From positions 29,856,398-29,920,397 of the forward strand of contig NC_092577.1 in assembly GCF_037975245.1 (NCBI RefSeq): a stretch of DNA of 64,000 nt, read 5' to 3'. Origin of the DNA: Apostichopus japonicus (Eukaryota; Echinodermata; Holothuroidea; Aspidochirotida; Stichopodidae). Of the stretch, positions 1 to 14,100 are shown in pieces. How positions within the stretch are numbered: position 1 is the first letter of the stretch; each line of letters starts with the position of its first letter. The notes beneath the pieces are model-generated. The model made no database searches. It was not told where the DNA came from and saw nothing but the letters and a program-made list of their open reading frames with translations. Made by a program: the position numbers and the translations under genes.

Positions 1-457
1 AAGGCTAAGTTGTCAAAGCGCTACGATCTCAATGTAGCAGCGCTATATAAGTGTCTAATATGTATGTATGCGTGGGTGTTTGGTGCTCATTCACCTGGGA
101 GCCCCTGTACGTTGTGTACTTTTCAAAAAGAAATTACGAGCCTTGACACAGGAAACAGAGAAAAATAGATAAATGTTGTTGATACTTTTCTTGGTTGCAT
201 GGCATCATATTCTGTCTCATGAATGTTCCTTAATGTGACTGTTGAATGCATGTATTATGTTAATATACAGAAGTATCTAGCTTCTTAGTTTCTGATCACC
301 CCCTCCTACAATTAGAAATTTTAACAAAACATATCCGATAAAGAAGGAGCAGTTATTAAACTTTCCAGTGATATTTACTACTGCTCTGTTCACCCAATGT
401 TTTCTTTTTTTCCCATCCAGATACAAGTATTATATAGTAATCAATATAAGAGCTTAC
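1..457. other. left-edge intron of VPS13B
   Basis: No exon was found. The first 60 bp contain an AGCGCTATATAA motif like the tails of LINE or SINE elements seen elsewhere in the window. The next VPS13B exon must lie to the left. Confidence 0.5.
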
Positions 458-589
458 CATCTCCACTTAAGAAATCGGAAACTGTCAATGTTAGGAGGGC
501 CGGTCGGACGCCAGTTTTAACGTTTGGTTCCCCAAGGCAAGTCTCAAACCACGGAACGGAGAAATCGGTAGCACAGGGCAAGTTACCCT
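458..589 (-). CDS. VPS13B: VPS13B exon 23 (last in window)
   Basis: A T-rich tract ending TGCTTTTCAG is followed by an open frame entered in phase 1 that encodes SVPWFETCLGEPNVKTGVRP and ALLTLTVSDFL, ending G/GTAAGC. The phase matches exon 22, and the composition is typical of the family. Confidence 0.85.
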
Positions 590-3500
590 CTGAAAAGCAA
601 AAAAAAAAATTGGTTTTCTGAAATGAGCATGAAGCTGTCTAGGAATGTAGATGAGAGCTCAAGCATGAAGCCATCTGTGCTTTAATGAAGAAAAATACAG
701 GTCAGGTTTGACCTATACAAGATCAAGCAAGCATGAGCGACTGATGATACTTTCTGGCTAAATCTATCAAATTTATGGGATGGAAAGATGGTCGTTTCCA
801 TAATTTTAAATATTATGTTGGTGGGCAGAATCAGTATCAGGTTTTACTGCAACTGTAAAACTTACAAACAACAAACTCCTTCCCTGGTAAGGCAAGCTTG
901 TGTTTTTTACCACTGGACCTGACCCATGACATGCGCATGTGCAAGTTTATCAACACGACGAAGAAAAGAGCCATTGCAGAGTCCAGAAAGTATTAGTATA
1001 TTTGTCACTCACCGACTCCATTTTGGGTAGAACCCTGAACTCTCAAGTTATACACTGACAGCTCGAGTTTCTGTTTCCTTTTACTGACCGAAGCGGCAAA
1101 CGATGGCTGCGACAACTCGGAGAAGAGAAACGGACGGACTTCGTCTCTCTCTCCGTGGGAATATAGAAAGATGGATATTTCCCGGCCGGTCAGGAGGAGG
1201 TCGAACGGTATTATCTTCCGGGCTTGACCGCCCGTCTTCGCCGGTTGCTTTATCGATAGAGTCTTGTATTTCTGTTTGGTAACCTTGGCGACACTAGCGG
1301 GGGGAAAGTCCATAGATGTACTTGGCTGTCTGAAGAAGTCCGGTTGGTAGTCCTGCGACCTGTGAGAGACGTCGCTGTCGAAACCGCTGTCCGCTCGGCT
1401 GTGCCTGTGCTTGGTATGCCGAGGGGACGGCTGGGATGGTTCCTCTCCTCTCGTCTGGAACGGAAAGCAGTTTGTCAGAGCGCCAAAGTTTCTGGCCGAT
1501 AGGTTTTGAGCCATTGTGATATTGCTGAGGCTGAGATACAGACACAAATCACTGGCAATGTTGGCTTCCACCGAATGACCACAGACAATGACCGGCTAGA
1601 AGGGAAATATAAAAGAATATCGTTGATAATAATAGCTGCTCGTTAGCAGGGAACGATAAGAGAGTGACATGCAAACCTTCTCTAGGTTTTTTAAAGGAAG
1701 TCGCAAAACATTGTTTTCAGGTGTCCTTGTTATACTGCAGATGGTTTTTAACGGAAGGATGTCCCAAAAATTGATTCAGAATTTTTTGACAATGTAGATG
1801 CTTTTTTTGTATCATATTTATAATCTATTTGTGAAACGTACCTTCGAAGAACTTTTATCTGCATTCGAGCGGTTGACTGTGATGGCAGGAGCAGCAATGC
1901 AACAGATGCTGAATTCCTGAACGACTGGGTTCATGTGAACAATGCTTTCATCTTGTCTGTAGGAATTTTAAAAACAATAGCCAATTTTGTCTGAATTAAG
2001 CCATTGTCTGTACATAACGGTATACAGTTTAACTGCTGGAATCAGAGAATATGCCAAAACAGAAAACACCTCTTGAAATTTACTAAATGCACTGAGAGAT
2101 GGTCATCTTTCATACCCAATAAATGTCCCAAATTATTAATGGGTGTGAAGACTCGCGCAAAAAGAAACGTCTAATGCCGGTAATCTGACCTAGTTTCAAA
2201 TGAGGTGTAACAGAAGTGTTAGACACCACCATCGATCCCAGAAAATACGCACACAGCTTGCTACCTTTGGTAATTAGACACTAGTGTACAGTCAGTACAT
2301 ACAGCTGCGCTCAATACCCACAGCACAGTGTATAAACGAAACAGCGATGGACATCTCAGATCCAGCTAAAGATAACAAGGTATCACGTTTCATTACTGTC
2401 TGTATTTTGTAGCGACACGAACAAACGTCACTTGCAAGCAACAGAAGGTTAACTTTTTTAGATGGCCGCACGTGGTTTGGGACAAGTCTTCAATGCCATC
2501 AACCAAAACTTTTATTTTTTTCTTCAAAAGGCAGTTAATTTGACATGCTTCCTAACACATCATGTTAGAAACAATGTCAAAAATAAAGACAAATGACACA
2601 CATCACCATGGTTTTTGTGAAATACACAACATTTCCATGATCATCTCTGGAATGAGCTAAAACAAAAATATCAAAAATGCAGGTTTGGGAAAATAATATT
2701 TGATTTTTAAATAATATTTGATTTTTATATAGCGCTTTACACCATCGATAAGTCTCAAAGCGCTTTACAGAAGTTATATTACCCCTGGTCAATGATAACC
2801 TGTCCCAGAGACAATCCCTCCAGTCGGCAGCAGTTATATACTACGCCCAATGACAAGTTACCTCACAGGTACCCATTTAACCCCTGGGTGGAGAGAGGCA
2901 AGTGAGATAAAGCATCTTGCCCAAGGACACAACGTAATGATCTAGGCAGGAATCGAACCAGCAATCCTTGCCTCAAGAGTCCGACCCCTTAGCCAATTGG
3001 CCACCACGCTCTCAGGAAAAACATTAAGACGTACTTTGGTGGGCTGGTATTCCACTCTAAAGCTGGATTCTGGGAAGCCACTATCTCTGGGTCCGTGTTC
3101 CTCTTCTCTTCCTCCGTGACACGGGTGATATCCCTCCAAGAGGCGGTGAATAAACCGAGATTAAATACGTCTAATTGATACTGCCGGTCTTCCATAGCCG
3201 AGCCGGGTTTTTGAGACGATTTACTCTGCTGGGATTTCCTAGAGATGAGATTGAATCGATACGTTATCTGCCAAACAACATTTTATGATCCTGTCATGTT
3301 ATAAGTGAGTTGATCTAATTTTCATATTACATCGAGGGGTAACATCCACACGAAACGTCCTTGAGGGATGGGAGGTGATTTTGCGATGGGTGCTATGTTT
3401 CAAGAATGATGGTCAAAATTGCCCCATGTTTCTGTTAATAACAGTCGCTAGATATAGGTATTGTTTTCTTCAGGTATATTGCTTGGATTTAATCTGTTGG

Positions 3501-6500
3501 GCTTCCCTAGGGATGGAAATTTAATTATGCTAAATAAATCAGCGAAATGAATTCTATCACAAATGAGATTCAGAACAAAGGATACATTATCTGCTCATCA
3601 ACCGTTACAATCCACTCATCGCCACACAAGGTGACCTTTTTTTCAATATTATATCGAGGGTTAGTACTGTATGTACACGATATGCTTTGAGTGTTTGGAG
3701 GGGATTTCGCAATGTTTCAAGAATGATGGTAAATTGCCCATGTTTCTCTAGAAACATGTATGTTTACTCTCAAATTTGAAATTATTCTCGGCATGTTTTA
3801 CAATTTTGGGAATGAACAGTGACAGGACATGAGTTCCGGGGGCAACTCCTGGGACACGCCTAATCCGTGGACAGTCCATGTAATCTGGGGACCGTCCACG
3901 GAAATTTGGGGGCGTCTGGTCACCTTATCGTTACATCAGAAATCAATGCGTGCAGTCTGCAGAGGAGAAAGTTTCTGACCGAAACTTTTCAACATTCAGC
4001 AATGATATTTCACTTTGGAGAAAGATATTTAAATGAAATAACCTCACATTTCTTAGCTTGTATAGCTAGCTTATACACACAACGAGAGATACACACATGA
4101 AAAGAACTAAAATGATATTGATTAATTGCAATGTAGGCAAGTATTCGCTCCTTTTCATAGGTAAGAGTTTTTAAGATTCAAGCAGCAAAGCGGATCTCTC
4201 TTATATAGCTTATATAATATTCAAAGGAATATATAGTGACCTTTCATTTGGTAGGTGATTTTCAATAAACTCAATCAAAGATAGCTTCTGCCTTTGAACC
4301 AAACACTAAATTTTGGTCAAGAAGGCCGGGTCTCAAACGGACAGGAATTCTCGCTTGCTACGACCGAGACCGTTAGGAAATCATGAAAATCGTGGAATGA
4401 ATGGATAACACTGAAATCCTACCTGAACAATTCCTTCTTGATCACCATCCGTGGTAACGGATTATCTGCGTACGGCACCAGTTTAACGTGAGCCACTTTG
4501 AGCAGGAAGAGGTCCGTCTCGGATCCACTCGGCTGCCGGCCGGTTTCGGGCGGGTCCGTGGGGTCCAGATGCTCGTGGACCGGCAGGAAACATCTCACTT
4601 CTTGAATATCAAAGTAAAGCAGCGGTAGGTGGCTGCTGGTGAACCACTTATCGAAGGACGATACCGTGGAGGTCGGAGCTCGGGATCGGCTCTGAGTATC
4701 CGATCTGGTTTTATGATGCTGGCCCGGTCTGGTCACGGTCTGGAGGACGGGCTTGGCTCTAGCGGGTGTCGGGGGCTGAAGTTGTACGACGTCGGCCCCT
4801 TCGTCTTTGGTTGGCGAAGAGACGCCTGCGGCTGGCTGGATGGTCTTCAACATTTCTGCAATCACCGGACACCACACCACCACGTCGACGGGTTGCATCG
4901 ACACTATCAACTCGTTCACAAATTGTCTCTGTCTGGTCGACGGCTCCCACGAGACGTCCTTCACCTCAAGACGCTTGCTGACAGAGCTTCCTTTAGCTCG
5001 AGTCCAGATCAAGGACAGGAAGCTGTGACGCTGTTTGGAATCCGTGAATTTGTGCTCGGACTTTCGTAAGAGAGACCTGGTCTTTGAGATGCTTTCGCTC
5101 CGGGGTGTCACCACGGGAGAATCCAATGACTTTGTCAGGGTGTCAGAAGATGTAAATAGAATCCCCTTATAGCAACCAGGCGCCCACAAATTATTTACGC
5201 TGAAAAGGAAGTAGCCAAAAAAAATTGAAAGAGGGGCAAATGAACAGAGTAAAAGCAAAACTGAACAACTACCTTACATATCAGAGAAATTTTGTACTAA
5301 ATTTTTCGAAGACTTTTGAAATGTCCTGTGCTCGATTTCTCCTTGTGGGCAGCCAAAAAGATATGACCAAATGGTATACAAAATTAATTTCTGGTTTCCC
5401 TGGTCATACCAATCGGTCAGTTTAAATTGAAACGCAGTGGTAGATTGGAACGTGAAAGTAATATTTAGAAAATCAACAAATATTCCAGAAGGAGTCTCAA
5501 CAACGAACCTTTCTTCAAAATGTCTGACGTTAAGCGAGCCAACTTTACAAGTTATCTTGGAGAAGATATCTTGGTAGTCCACGCTGGTAGTAAGATCTTC
5601 CATGATGGCAGATAACTTCACTGTAACAGAAAAGTACATCAAAAGATAAGCAAAATATTTAACTAAACCTCTTGCCAAACTTTACTAGCTACAGGTGTTG
5701 AAAATTAAGTGGAAGAAATGGAAAAAGTTTGAGTAAAATTTCTAAGGTATGGGGGAAAAATGTTTTATTGGGAGGAATAACGTTTCAGAAACAACACGAT
5801 CCATTTGTAATTGCATGCATTTGTACAGTGGTTTTAAGAAATAAGTGGTGGTGTGTGTGTGTGTGGGGGGGGGAAGGTATGCCTCCATCTGTCTATCTAT
5901 CTATCTGTCCGTCTGGAAAAACAGATGAATAGATGTACAGGGATGTGCCCAGGATTTCCTGTGTGCCGGGTATACTGATCGCCGTCCCGGGGGAGGGGTC
6001 TAAGGGGGAGGGGGTGTCCCTCTCCCTTTCAATTTTTGAAGGTGCTTACATGCCAAATGCTGGCACTTGTGTAGCTTTTTAAGCCCATACACAAGTACTA
6101 GTTTTGCTAACAATTTATATTTTTTAATTTTTTTTTTAGTGAAATATATTACGTACCCGGTAAAAGTTATTAGTTTGTTTCAAAGAGATTTTACAAGGGA
6201 CCGATTGAGAGCTGTAAGTAATGTTTCTCGCATGCGTAACTGATGCTTTATTAGTATGTATGAGTTTGGCATAGGCTAGTCCCAATTAATGTTGAATATA
6301 TTGTTTAGGAATGTCAGGATTTTAGATGAAAATAGTGCTGGGCGGGATTCATGATTTTTTAAGACAGTGCTGGGCGGTAATTTTTAGTGCTGGGCGGGGC
6401 CGCCCAGTGCCGCCCAGCGTGGGCACATCCCTGGATGTATTCATTAGAATGCAACATACCTCTCTTGCCAGTTTCCAGAGATTTCTTGGTGATCAGAGAA

Positions 6501-9500
6501 ACGCCCACTTTATCAACAGTCCACTGAATCCAGAATGCAAGTTTAACCGAGGTAGTCTCCGCAGCTGGTCCCCCATCATCCGTGTCCTCGTGACTGAGGG
6601 ACTCCAGGGGCGACGATACCGTGATGGGGGTATCTTGGAGGTGCTCGGAGGATGTCCTGCTACTCTTAGTCAGAGACCTTGTGTTAGCTGCGCTGAAGCT
6701 TCTCGACAGCTTGCCGGGACTTTTGGCAAGCCATCTGGGTCTCACGGCAAAGGAATCGACGATCTTTGGCAGATGGTTCAGAAGCTGTTCGGACAGTTTC
6801 CTCAGGAGATCGACCTGAGTTACGAAAAAAGAAACAGATTCCTTTATTCTGATAATCTAATAATACACAGACTTGAATGAGTTCTGACGGCACCTACTCG
6901 TCGGATATCCAGCGAGGGCAGCATGTACCTCCAGAAGAGTTCTAACGGAATTGGGAGGCCACACAGACAGTTTGTTAAAAGTACTGTCGTTGAAAATGAA
7001 AATAGAACAGAGAATGATACAAAAGTTTTACCAGCATTTTAACAATTCATGATGCGCAATGTAAGATTTCCAAATACTACCCAAAAAAATATGAGTATAT
7101 AACGGTGAGGATAACATTTAGTCTATGAAAGCAAAACCACAGTGAATGCTATTGAAAACACTGACCTGTTCATGGCAGCAGTTGATCTGAATGCCAGGCA
7201 TATCTGTATGAACCACAATCCCCACGGAGGGAACTCCAGAGTCCTGGTCAACATGGCTATTAAAAGCTACCGTCGACGCAATCGACAACGGCTCGAGAAA
7301 ATGAAACCTGGTCTCGACATTTTGGCTGACTGCAAATATCTCGAACGAATCTGCTTTCACAGTCCATGGAAATTTCGAGCCTGTCGAAGAGAGAAAATCA
7401 TGAAAGAGAATCAGAGATTATGTACTGTGTATATACTCATTTTTTGTTGTCCTGCAGTTTCAAAATGACCAACGTGTATATTAAAATTGGCAATAAGTGC
7501 ACCTAAGTTATGTTCTTTTTAATCATATATCACAAGTCACTAGTATCTTTGTGCCAAAAGAAATTGTAAAATTAGTCTACTTCAAATTTGCTTCAATGGA
7601 GTCAGTAAAGATCAAGAATTCTGCAAATTCTTTCTACCTCATTTTGTGCTCTGCTAGATCGTAACAGACAAAGTACTAACTTCTATCTTTGATATAGAAA
7701 CATTAATCACATTGACATAGCATAGACTGTGATGTATTCTGGCCACCAACAATGGTGTCAGCAGTGGGATGGCAGAATTAGCATAAGTAGTGGTATGACA
7801 GAATTATAGCAAATGGCGTACTTCACTGCACGACGTTGGTTTCAAGATGTCAGTGATTTTCTGTTCTTGTCCTGAATTGACTGTTTCCGCAAGTACCATT
7901 ATGATAGCTGGCTGTATATTGACCTATATGGGTAAGATTTTTTTCACAAGAAAGTTATTAAATGGAAGAAAATATTTGTTTCCGTAGGTGGAAGCCTCAT
8001 AATGGAAACGTCAGAATACCTTTCTTGAAAGTCACAGACAAACTCGCAAAATTTATCATGAGAAACGTTATTCACAAAAAACATAGGCCTATAACAGAGA
8101 AATCAGTAAAATTGATAATTGAGAATAATGTCCTCGAAAAATTAATATTAAAATATCAACAATACTAAATTAGTATATTTATCATAATATAAATTAATAT
8201 ATTTTATAATAAAATATAATACAAATAAATGTAATATTATAAAATAAGTTAATAACTAAATAACTATATATAAATTAATAACTTAATAAATATATAACTT
8301 AATAAACATATATATATATATATATATATATTACATAAAATCAACATATCTATTATATTTACATCAATATTGTAAACACAAGGCATGACCTAGACAAATT
8401 TACAACATTAGGAAAACTAAAATAGGTTTTAATCCCCCCCCCCCTCAACCCCCCTTCAAGACGGCCAGGACATGACTCTGAACCAGTAATCAGAAGTAAA
8501 CATTTTATTTCCAGTGCCTAATAATATCTGTGGGATTTGCCATGTCATCTCTTCAACAGTACTTTTGAAAATATAAGTTCTCAATTATAACACGGACACA
8601 TATTAATCATTTCTCACGAATTACTTTAAAAAAATATTACCATTGACACTTTAGTAGCTGCTATCAAAGTCAAACGTATTATATATTTCCCAACCGAATC
8701 GGGAAAAATCAAATTTCACACTACCAAACTAAGCCTCTTTTTATGGTTCTTTTACTATTTGCATATTCAAATATTAATTTATCATAAAGTGAAATATATC
8801 ATGTTGCAATCTTCAAACACCTCCTCCATGTACCACAAGCCCCAATCTTCTGATTCTGTCCATTTTCAAAGCCAATTGAAACCTAGCAGAATTGTAAAGT
8901 TTAGTTTAGACTCTCAAGGATCAAGAAGCCTTACAGTAGCTTATTTGAGACCCTATCCGTGTTAGATCGTGGATGAACACCGGCTTATTTCAAGCCTTCT
9001 CTTTTCAATAAGTGTTCAGAGGAACTAGGCAGTGGTGTGAATTTGCTCCCATTCCTGCTCCCGGGGCCGCCATTTAACGTCCCCATCCGACGGACGAGAG
9101 TGTATGCCCCAGTCTGACCACTTTCTCAAATACTGAGGTAGGCAAAGGCACCCCATTCGACATCACTGCAGTGCAGCCATGACGAACAAAGTTGTTTCGA
9201 AACCAAGTGAAGAACAGAAACAAACCCCTTTTCCCAAGTTCACAAACCAGAAATACCAAATCCACGGAAGACTCCGCACATCACCATTGTACTGCAGCGA
9301 TTTATGAATAGGTCAAGAGAATCTGGCTCCTGGCGGAATTTTGATCCTGGAACCTAAAGATTGTGAGGCGGATAAAGAAGTAACGGCATTTCACATTTTT
9401 TAGTCATAATCTCTCACCTGCATTACGATCTGTTGCAGTTTTTCTGACAGGGAGTAGAGGCGTTTCTTGATGAAGACACTTGACCCCTCCTGACCTTCCT

Positions 9501-11103
9501 CTGGAATACTCTGGAGGTCGGTCACGGATTGAAGTGGTTGCATCGGTCTCATCAACTTCTTTCGAGAGCTTGAACTATCCTGGTTCTCTTGATGAAACGA
9601 ATCTGAATATTCATAGCAAAAGTTGCAATGCAACAGTGTGATTGGAGGGAAGTTGACCATATCTGACACTTTGCTGCATAATTGCATATTCATGACAAAA
9701 TTGCTGCTGAAATATTCATAGCAAAAGTTGCAATGCAACAGTGTGATTGGAGGGAAGATGATCATATCTGACACATTGCTGCATACTTGAATATTCATGA
9801 CAAAATTGCTGCTGAATATTCATAGCAAAAGTTGCAATGCAACAGTGTGATTGGAGGGAAGTTGACCATATCTGACACTTTGCTGCATAATTGCATATTC
9901 ATGACAAAATTGCTGCTGAAATATTCATAGCAAAAGTTGCAATGCAACAGTGTGATTGGAGGGAAGATGATCATATCTGACACATTGCTGCATACTTGAA
10001 TATTCATGACAAAATTGCTGCTGAATATTCATAGCAAAAGTTGCAATGCAACAGTGTGATTGGAGGGAAGTTGACCATATCTGACACTTTGCTGCATAAT
10101 TGCATATTCATGACAAAATTGCTGCTTGAACGTTGAACAATTTAAGGCAACCTTCATTTTTTTTTTTAAATTTTAAGAAAACACAAACACAAAACGATTT
10201 TTAAAATTTTCTTATTAACTCTTCACATGAGATTAAAACTGATACGGACCAAAAAAGCCCAAAATTCTTTGTGATTCCTTGCCACGTTTTTAATTTTATA
10301 TTTTTCCTAACCTTGTGACATCTGGCGTTGCATCGACTGTGGCGGAGACTGGATACCATCCGTTGATTTTGGTTTGGGTTCGTAGATCAACCAAGAGAAG
10401 ATGCAGGGATCGAAACAGAGAGCGATCCCTCGAACGTCCAGGAAGAGAACCGACAGTCCATCTGATGAAGGGAGATGAAACATTGTCACACTAGAGATAA
10501 AGGCGTTGTGGTCAAGTGGTTAAGGCAGTGGACTTGTGATCTAAGGATTGCAGGTTCGAGTCCTGGCCAGATCATTGCGTTGTGTCCTTGGGCAAGGCGC
10601 TATATCTTCATTGCCTCTCTTCACCCAAGTGTATAAATGGGGACTTGCGAGGTAACTTGTAAATATAGTTGCGTGCGCCGGTTTGTGGCTGCACCCTATG
10701 GGAAGTCCCCCGGGGGACACATGGTTGTGGTGCACTGTGGTGCCCCAGGAGAGATTGATTGAATTGTGCACACTTTGGTGTGTAGGTGTGACAAGTTACC
10801 AATCACCAGGGTTAAGTTGTAAAGTCGTGTGATAGGGCCTTGGCCTTGAAGCAAGACTGTAAACCTAATATAATAATAATAATGAAAACAAACAAGATCG
10901 GATACTGCAGGGGTGGGTCACTTGTCATCGTAGGCCTCACGGACCAATGAATTCTGTCCATTCATGTTTATCTGATCCAAGATGGCGTCACCTCCTTGAA
11001 CATGGTACCGACGGCTAGTCGATTCTATTAAAACCTTCCGCTTCTTAAATTATCCTGATTGATTTAGATTACCTGTCACACCAATAGTCACCCACTGTAC
11101 AGT

Positions 11104-11151
<48 letters not shown>

Positions 11152-14100
11152 CAACTCTTCAACCTAGTACTGCTTGGAAAGACAATAGGTTTGAACTCTG
11201 GCTAACTAAAGAGAAGGAAACTTGTTTTATTAGATATTCCCTGGTATTCCAAATTTGGTAATATAAATGACACTTCTTTGCTTCTGCTATTAATTGGATT
11301 ATCTCCTGATATGGACACAAAAGATCAATTTGATAATTTGGACGTTCTGACACGAACATGATACCCTTACCATCTCCATCCTCTCTGAGTTGTTCTCTAT
11401 TCATCTGAATCGTGAAAGAGACCAAGCTGTCCTCCAGTTCCTCTTCTCTCCTCCCCTCGGAGGGGAGGAGGTGGGTATCCTCTGGGCCCTGCATCAGTGG
11501 GGTTGGGGACTCCTTGTTACTCTCTGCAACCATGATAAAAGAAAAAAATTCCAAGCAGTTAAAAAAAAACAAAAAAAATCTAAATATAGAAGAAGGCTTG
11601 ATAAGGAAATATGAACATCTGTGATCTGGTCATAAAACCGACGTTGTCATAGAAATGTTTCAAGAAATATTTTTTAAATAATGTATAATTCAATCTTTTT
11701 TTCTACCTGTCAGAGCTAGTTGGGCCTGTTGGACAGAGCCGGCCGCTGCCCAAACAATCTGGTTGATAGTAAAACACACATTCATTCCGGAAAGAGAGCC
11801 TTCCAGAACAGCGTGATCTGTCACAAAGGAAAAGAAGAACTAGTGTTGTAACTTTCGCACTATGGATATTATTTTTTCAGGACAGGGTAGATATCTCCCC
11901 CCACCCACCCCCCCCCGCCCCCCCCCCCACACACACCCCTTTTACATATTATTTTGGTATTTTGTTGTTAGAGGTATAGGAGGGAACAGCTTTTCAGATT
12001 ATTGTAATTTCATATTTTAAAGCAAACAATTGCAAATTTGTTATCACTTAATGCGACACAAACAACATCTGTCTGTATGTCTGTCTGCATGTCTGTCTAT
12101 CTATCAGTTAATATTATGAAATGAATAATTAGGCTAATTTATTTAATCATTTATTAAAAACTGTAATAACTCTTTTTACTATTCTGTAATCTTTCACTAG
12201 GATGTAAATGATGTGAAGTGCTTAAACATGGAGTAAAATATACTTTATCCTTCGATTTGATTTGGTTTTGATATAACGTAATCAACCCATTACACTTATT
12301 GTTATGTAATCAGACAAATCAATTAATAATATGTAATAAATACTTGTTATAGGATGTAATCAATAATTCATATGATGATCTTAGAAAGTAAGTCAAATAT
12401 AAATATAAACAATTCAATTTAAATGTTGTCAATCACTAAAATATGAGTAATAAGTCACGTAATATGACGCAATCGCTCACAGTTTGACGGATGTAACTAA
12501 CTCCAACTATGAAATAGTAACAAGTCATAGGTTTTTTTATATGATGTAGTTACCCCATCTCACTTGATCTGACATAATCAATCATTACGTATTCGTGTAA
12601 ATGGATCACTTAAAATGGTGTAATCAATCTTATCATGTGTTGTAACCAATTCTGGAATTCAATACAATGATAACAACTAGCATCGACGTAACATTTATCC
12701 CAGTACTCACTGGTCGTCCCGAAGACATCGTCTACCAGGCTAGACTCCACTAACCAGTCACTTTCATAAGTAGGTGTCATCCAGCTTTGATACAAGTGAC
12801 TGGCTAGTAACATCTGTGGCTTCGTGGCTTTAAATTGAATCTTGGGTAATTCCACTTGTATTTGGTCCTGTACCTGAGAAGGGTCTTTCCTTTACGTAAA
12901 AAAAAGAAGAAAAATAATAATTTAAAATTTAATTTTCATGCATGGTGATGTAAACTATTTCAAAACTTCAAAGTAGGCAAAACTTGACATTTATATTAAT
13001 GGGTGACACTTGTGGTAGGTTGCATATCATTCATAATGTTGATTCAAACATTTAAAGGGTGTGAAGACTCGCGCACAAAGAAACGTCTCATGCCGGTAAT
13101 CTGACCTAGTTTCGACTGAGGTGTAACAGAAGCGTTAGACACCACCATTGATCCCAGAAAATACACACGCAGCTTGCAACCGTTGGTAATTAGACACTAG
13201 TGTACAGTCAGTACAAACAGCTGCGGTCAATACCCACAGCACAGTGTACAGCGAATGGACATCTCAGGTCCAGATAAAAGATTACAAGGTATCACATTTC
13301 ATTACTGTCTGCATTTTGTAGCGACAAGAAAAAAGCTTCACTTGTAAGCAACGGAAAGTTAGCTTTTTCACAGGGTGGCACCTGGTTTGGGGCGAGTCTT
13401 CAATGCCTTTAAGTATCATTGTGCATTTAGTGTAGCCAATGTTCTCTAAGGCCATTGATTCTTCTTAGCAATTGCATGTTAAATTATGCAAACACTTTCA
13501 ACGCATCTTCAATGACGACCATTTATTTGACATTAAAAGTATTTATCAGTCTCTGTAATCAAAACATTACAAATCTTTTCAATATCTCAACTTTCTGAAA
13601 TCAACATTTCATAACTCTTTCGTTTTTATCCAACACCTTCCTTCAGAGACGAAAGTAGTCACCGACGATTTACATCAGTATTTCCCCGTTTTGCCTCATT
13701 TCTTTGAGCTCATTAAAAGGCTGATTTTATAACCCAAAAGAAGATTCCTGTGAAATGGAAAATATCACAGCATGCTGTCATACCAGTAAACAGGAAGTGA
13801 TAACTTCTTTTGATAGGCAGCTGCACTGATTGGCTCCATCAGTTTCCTCTCGACAAACGACGACTGACTCGGAGGAGAAAATCCCTGGACTGGTACTAAC
13901 AGCAGAGCGGTCTCGAGTCCAAATAGCTAATCACAACAAAAAATATACAAATGTCACACAATCAAATATAAGGCTTTATGCAGATGGTGGATAGGGTATG
14001 GGAGGAGGGGGGAAGGGGGAATGGAGGAGAGGGAAAGGTTTAAGGATGGGAAGGGAGCCACATTATTTAGGCTTTATAATCAGCCTGAGAGAGGGACATG

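Noticed and set aside
4629..5069. 146-codon plus-strand frame
   Set aside because: Antisense shadow of VPS13B exon 19, which has clear homology on the minus strand.
9074..9265. 63-codon minus-strand frame as the missing VPS13B exon 14
   Set aside because: No VPS13-like pattern and unsuitable splice sites; the exon at 7827-7923 fits phase and style better.
9400..10007. Open frame through the 209-bp array into exon 13
   Set aside because: The array frame would need phase 2 entry, and the acceptor next to exon 13 fits the gene. Kept only as a splice-site finding.
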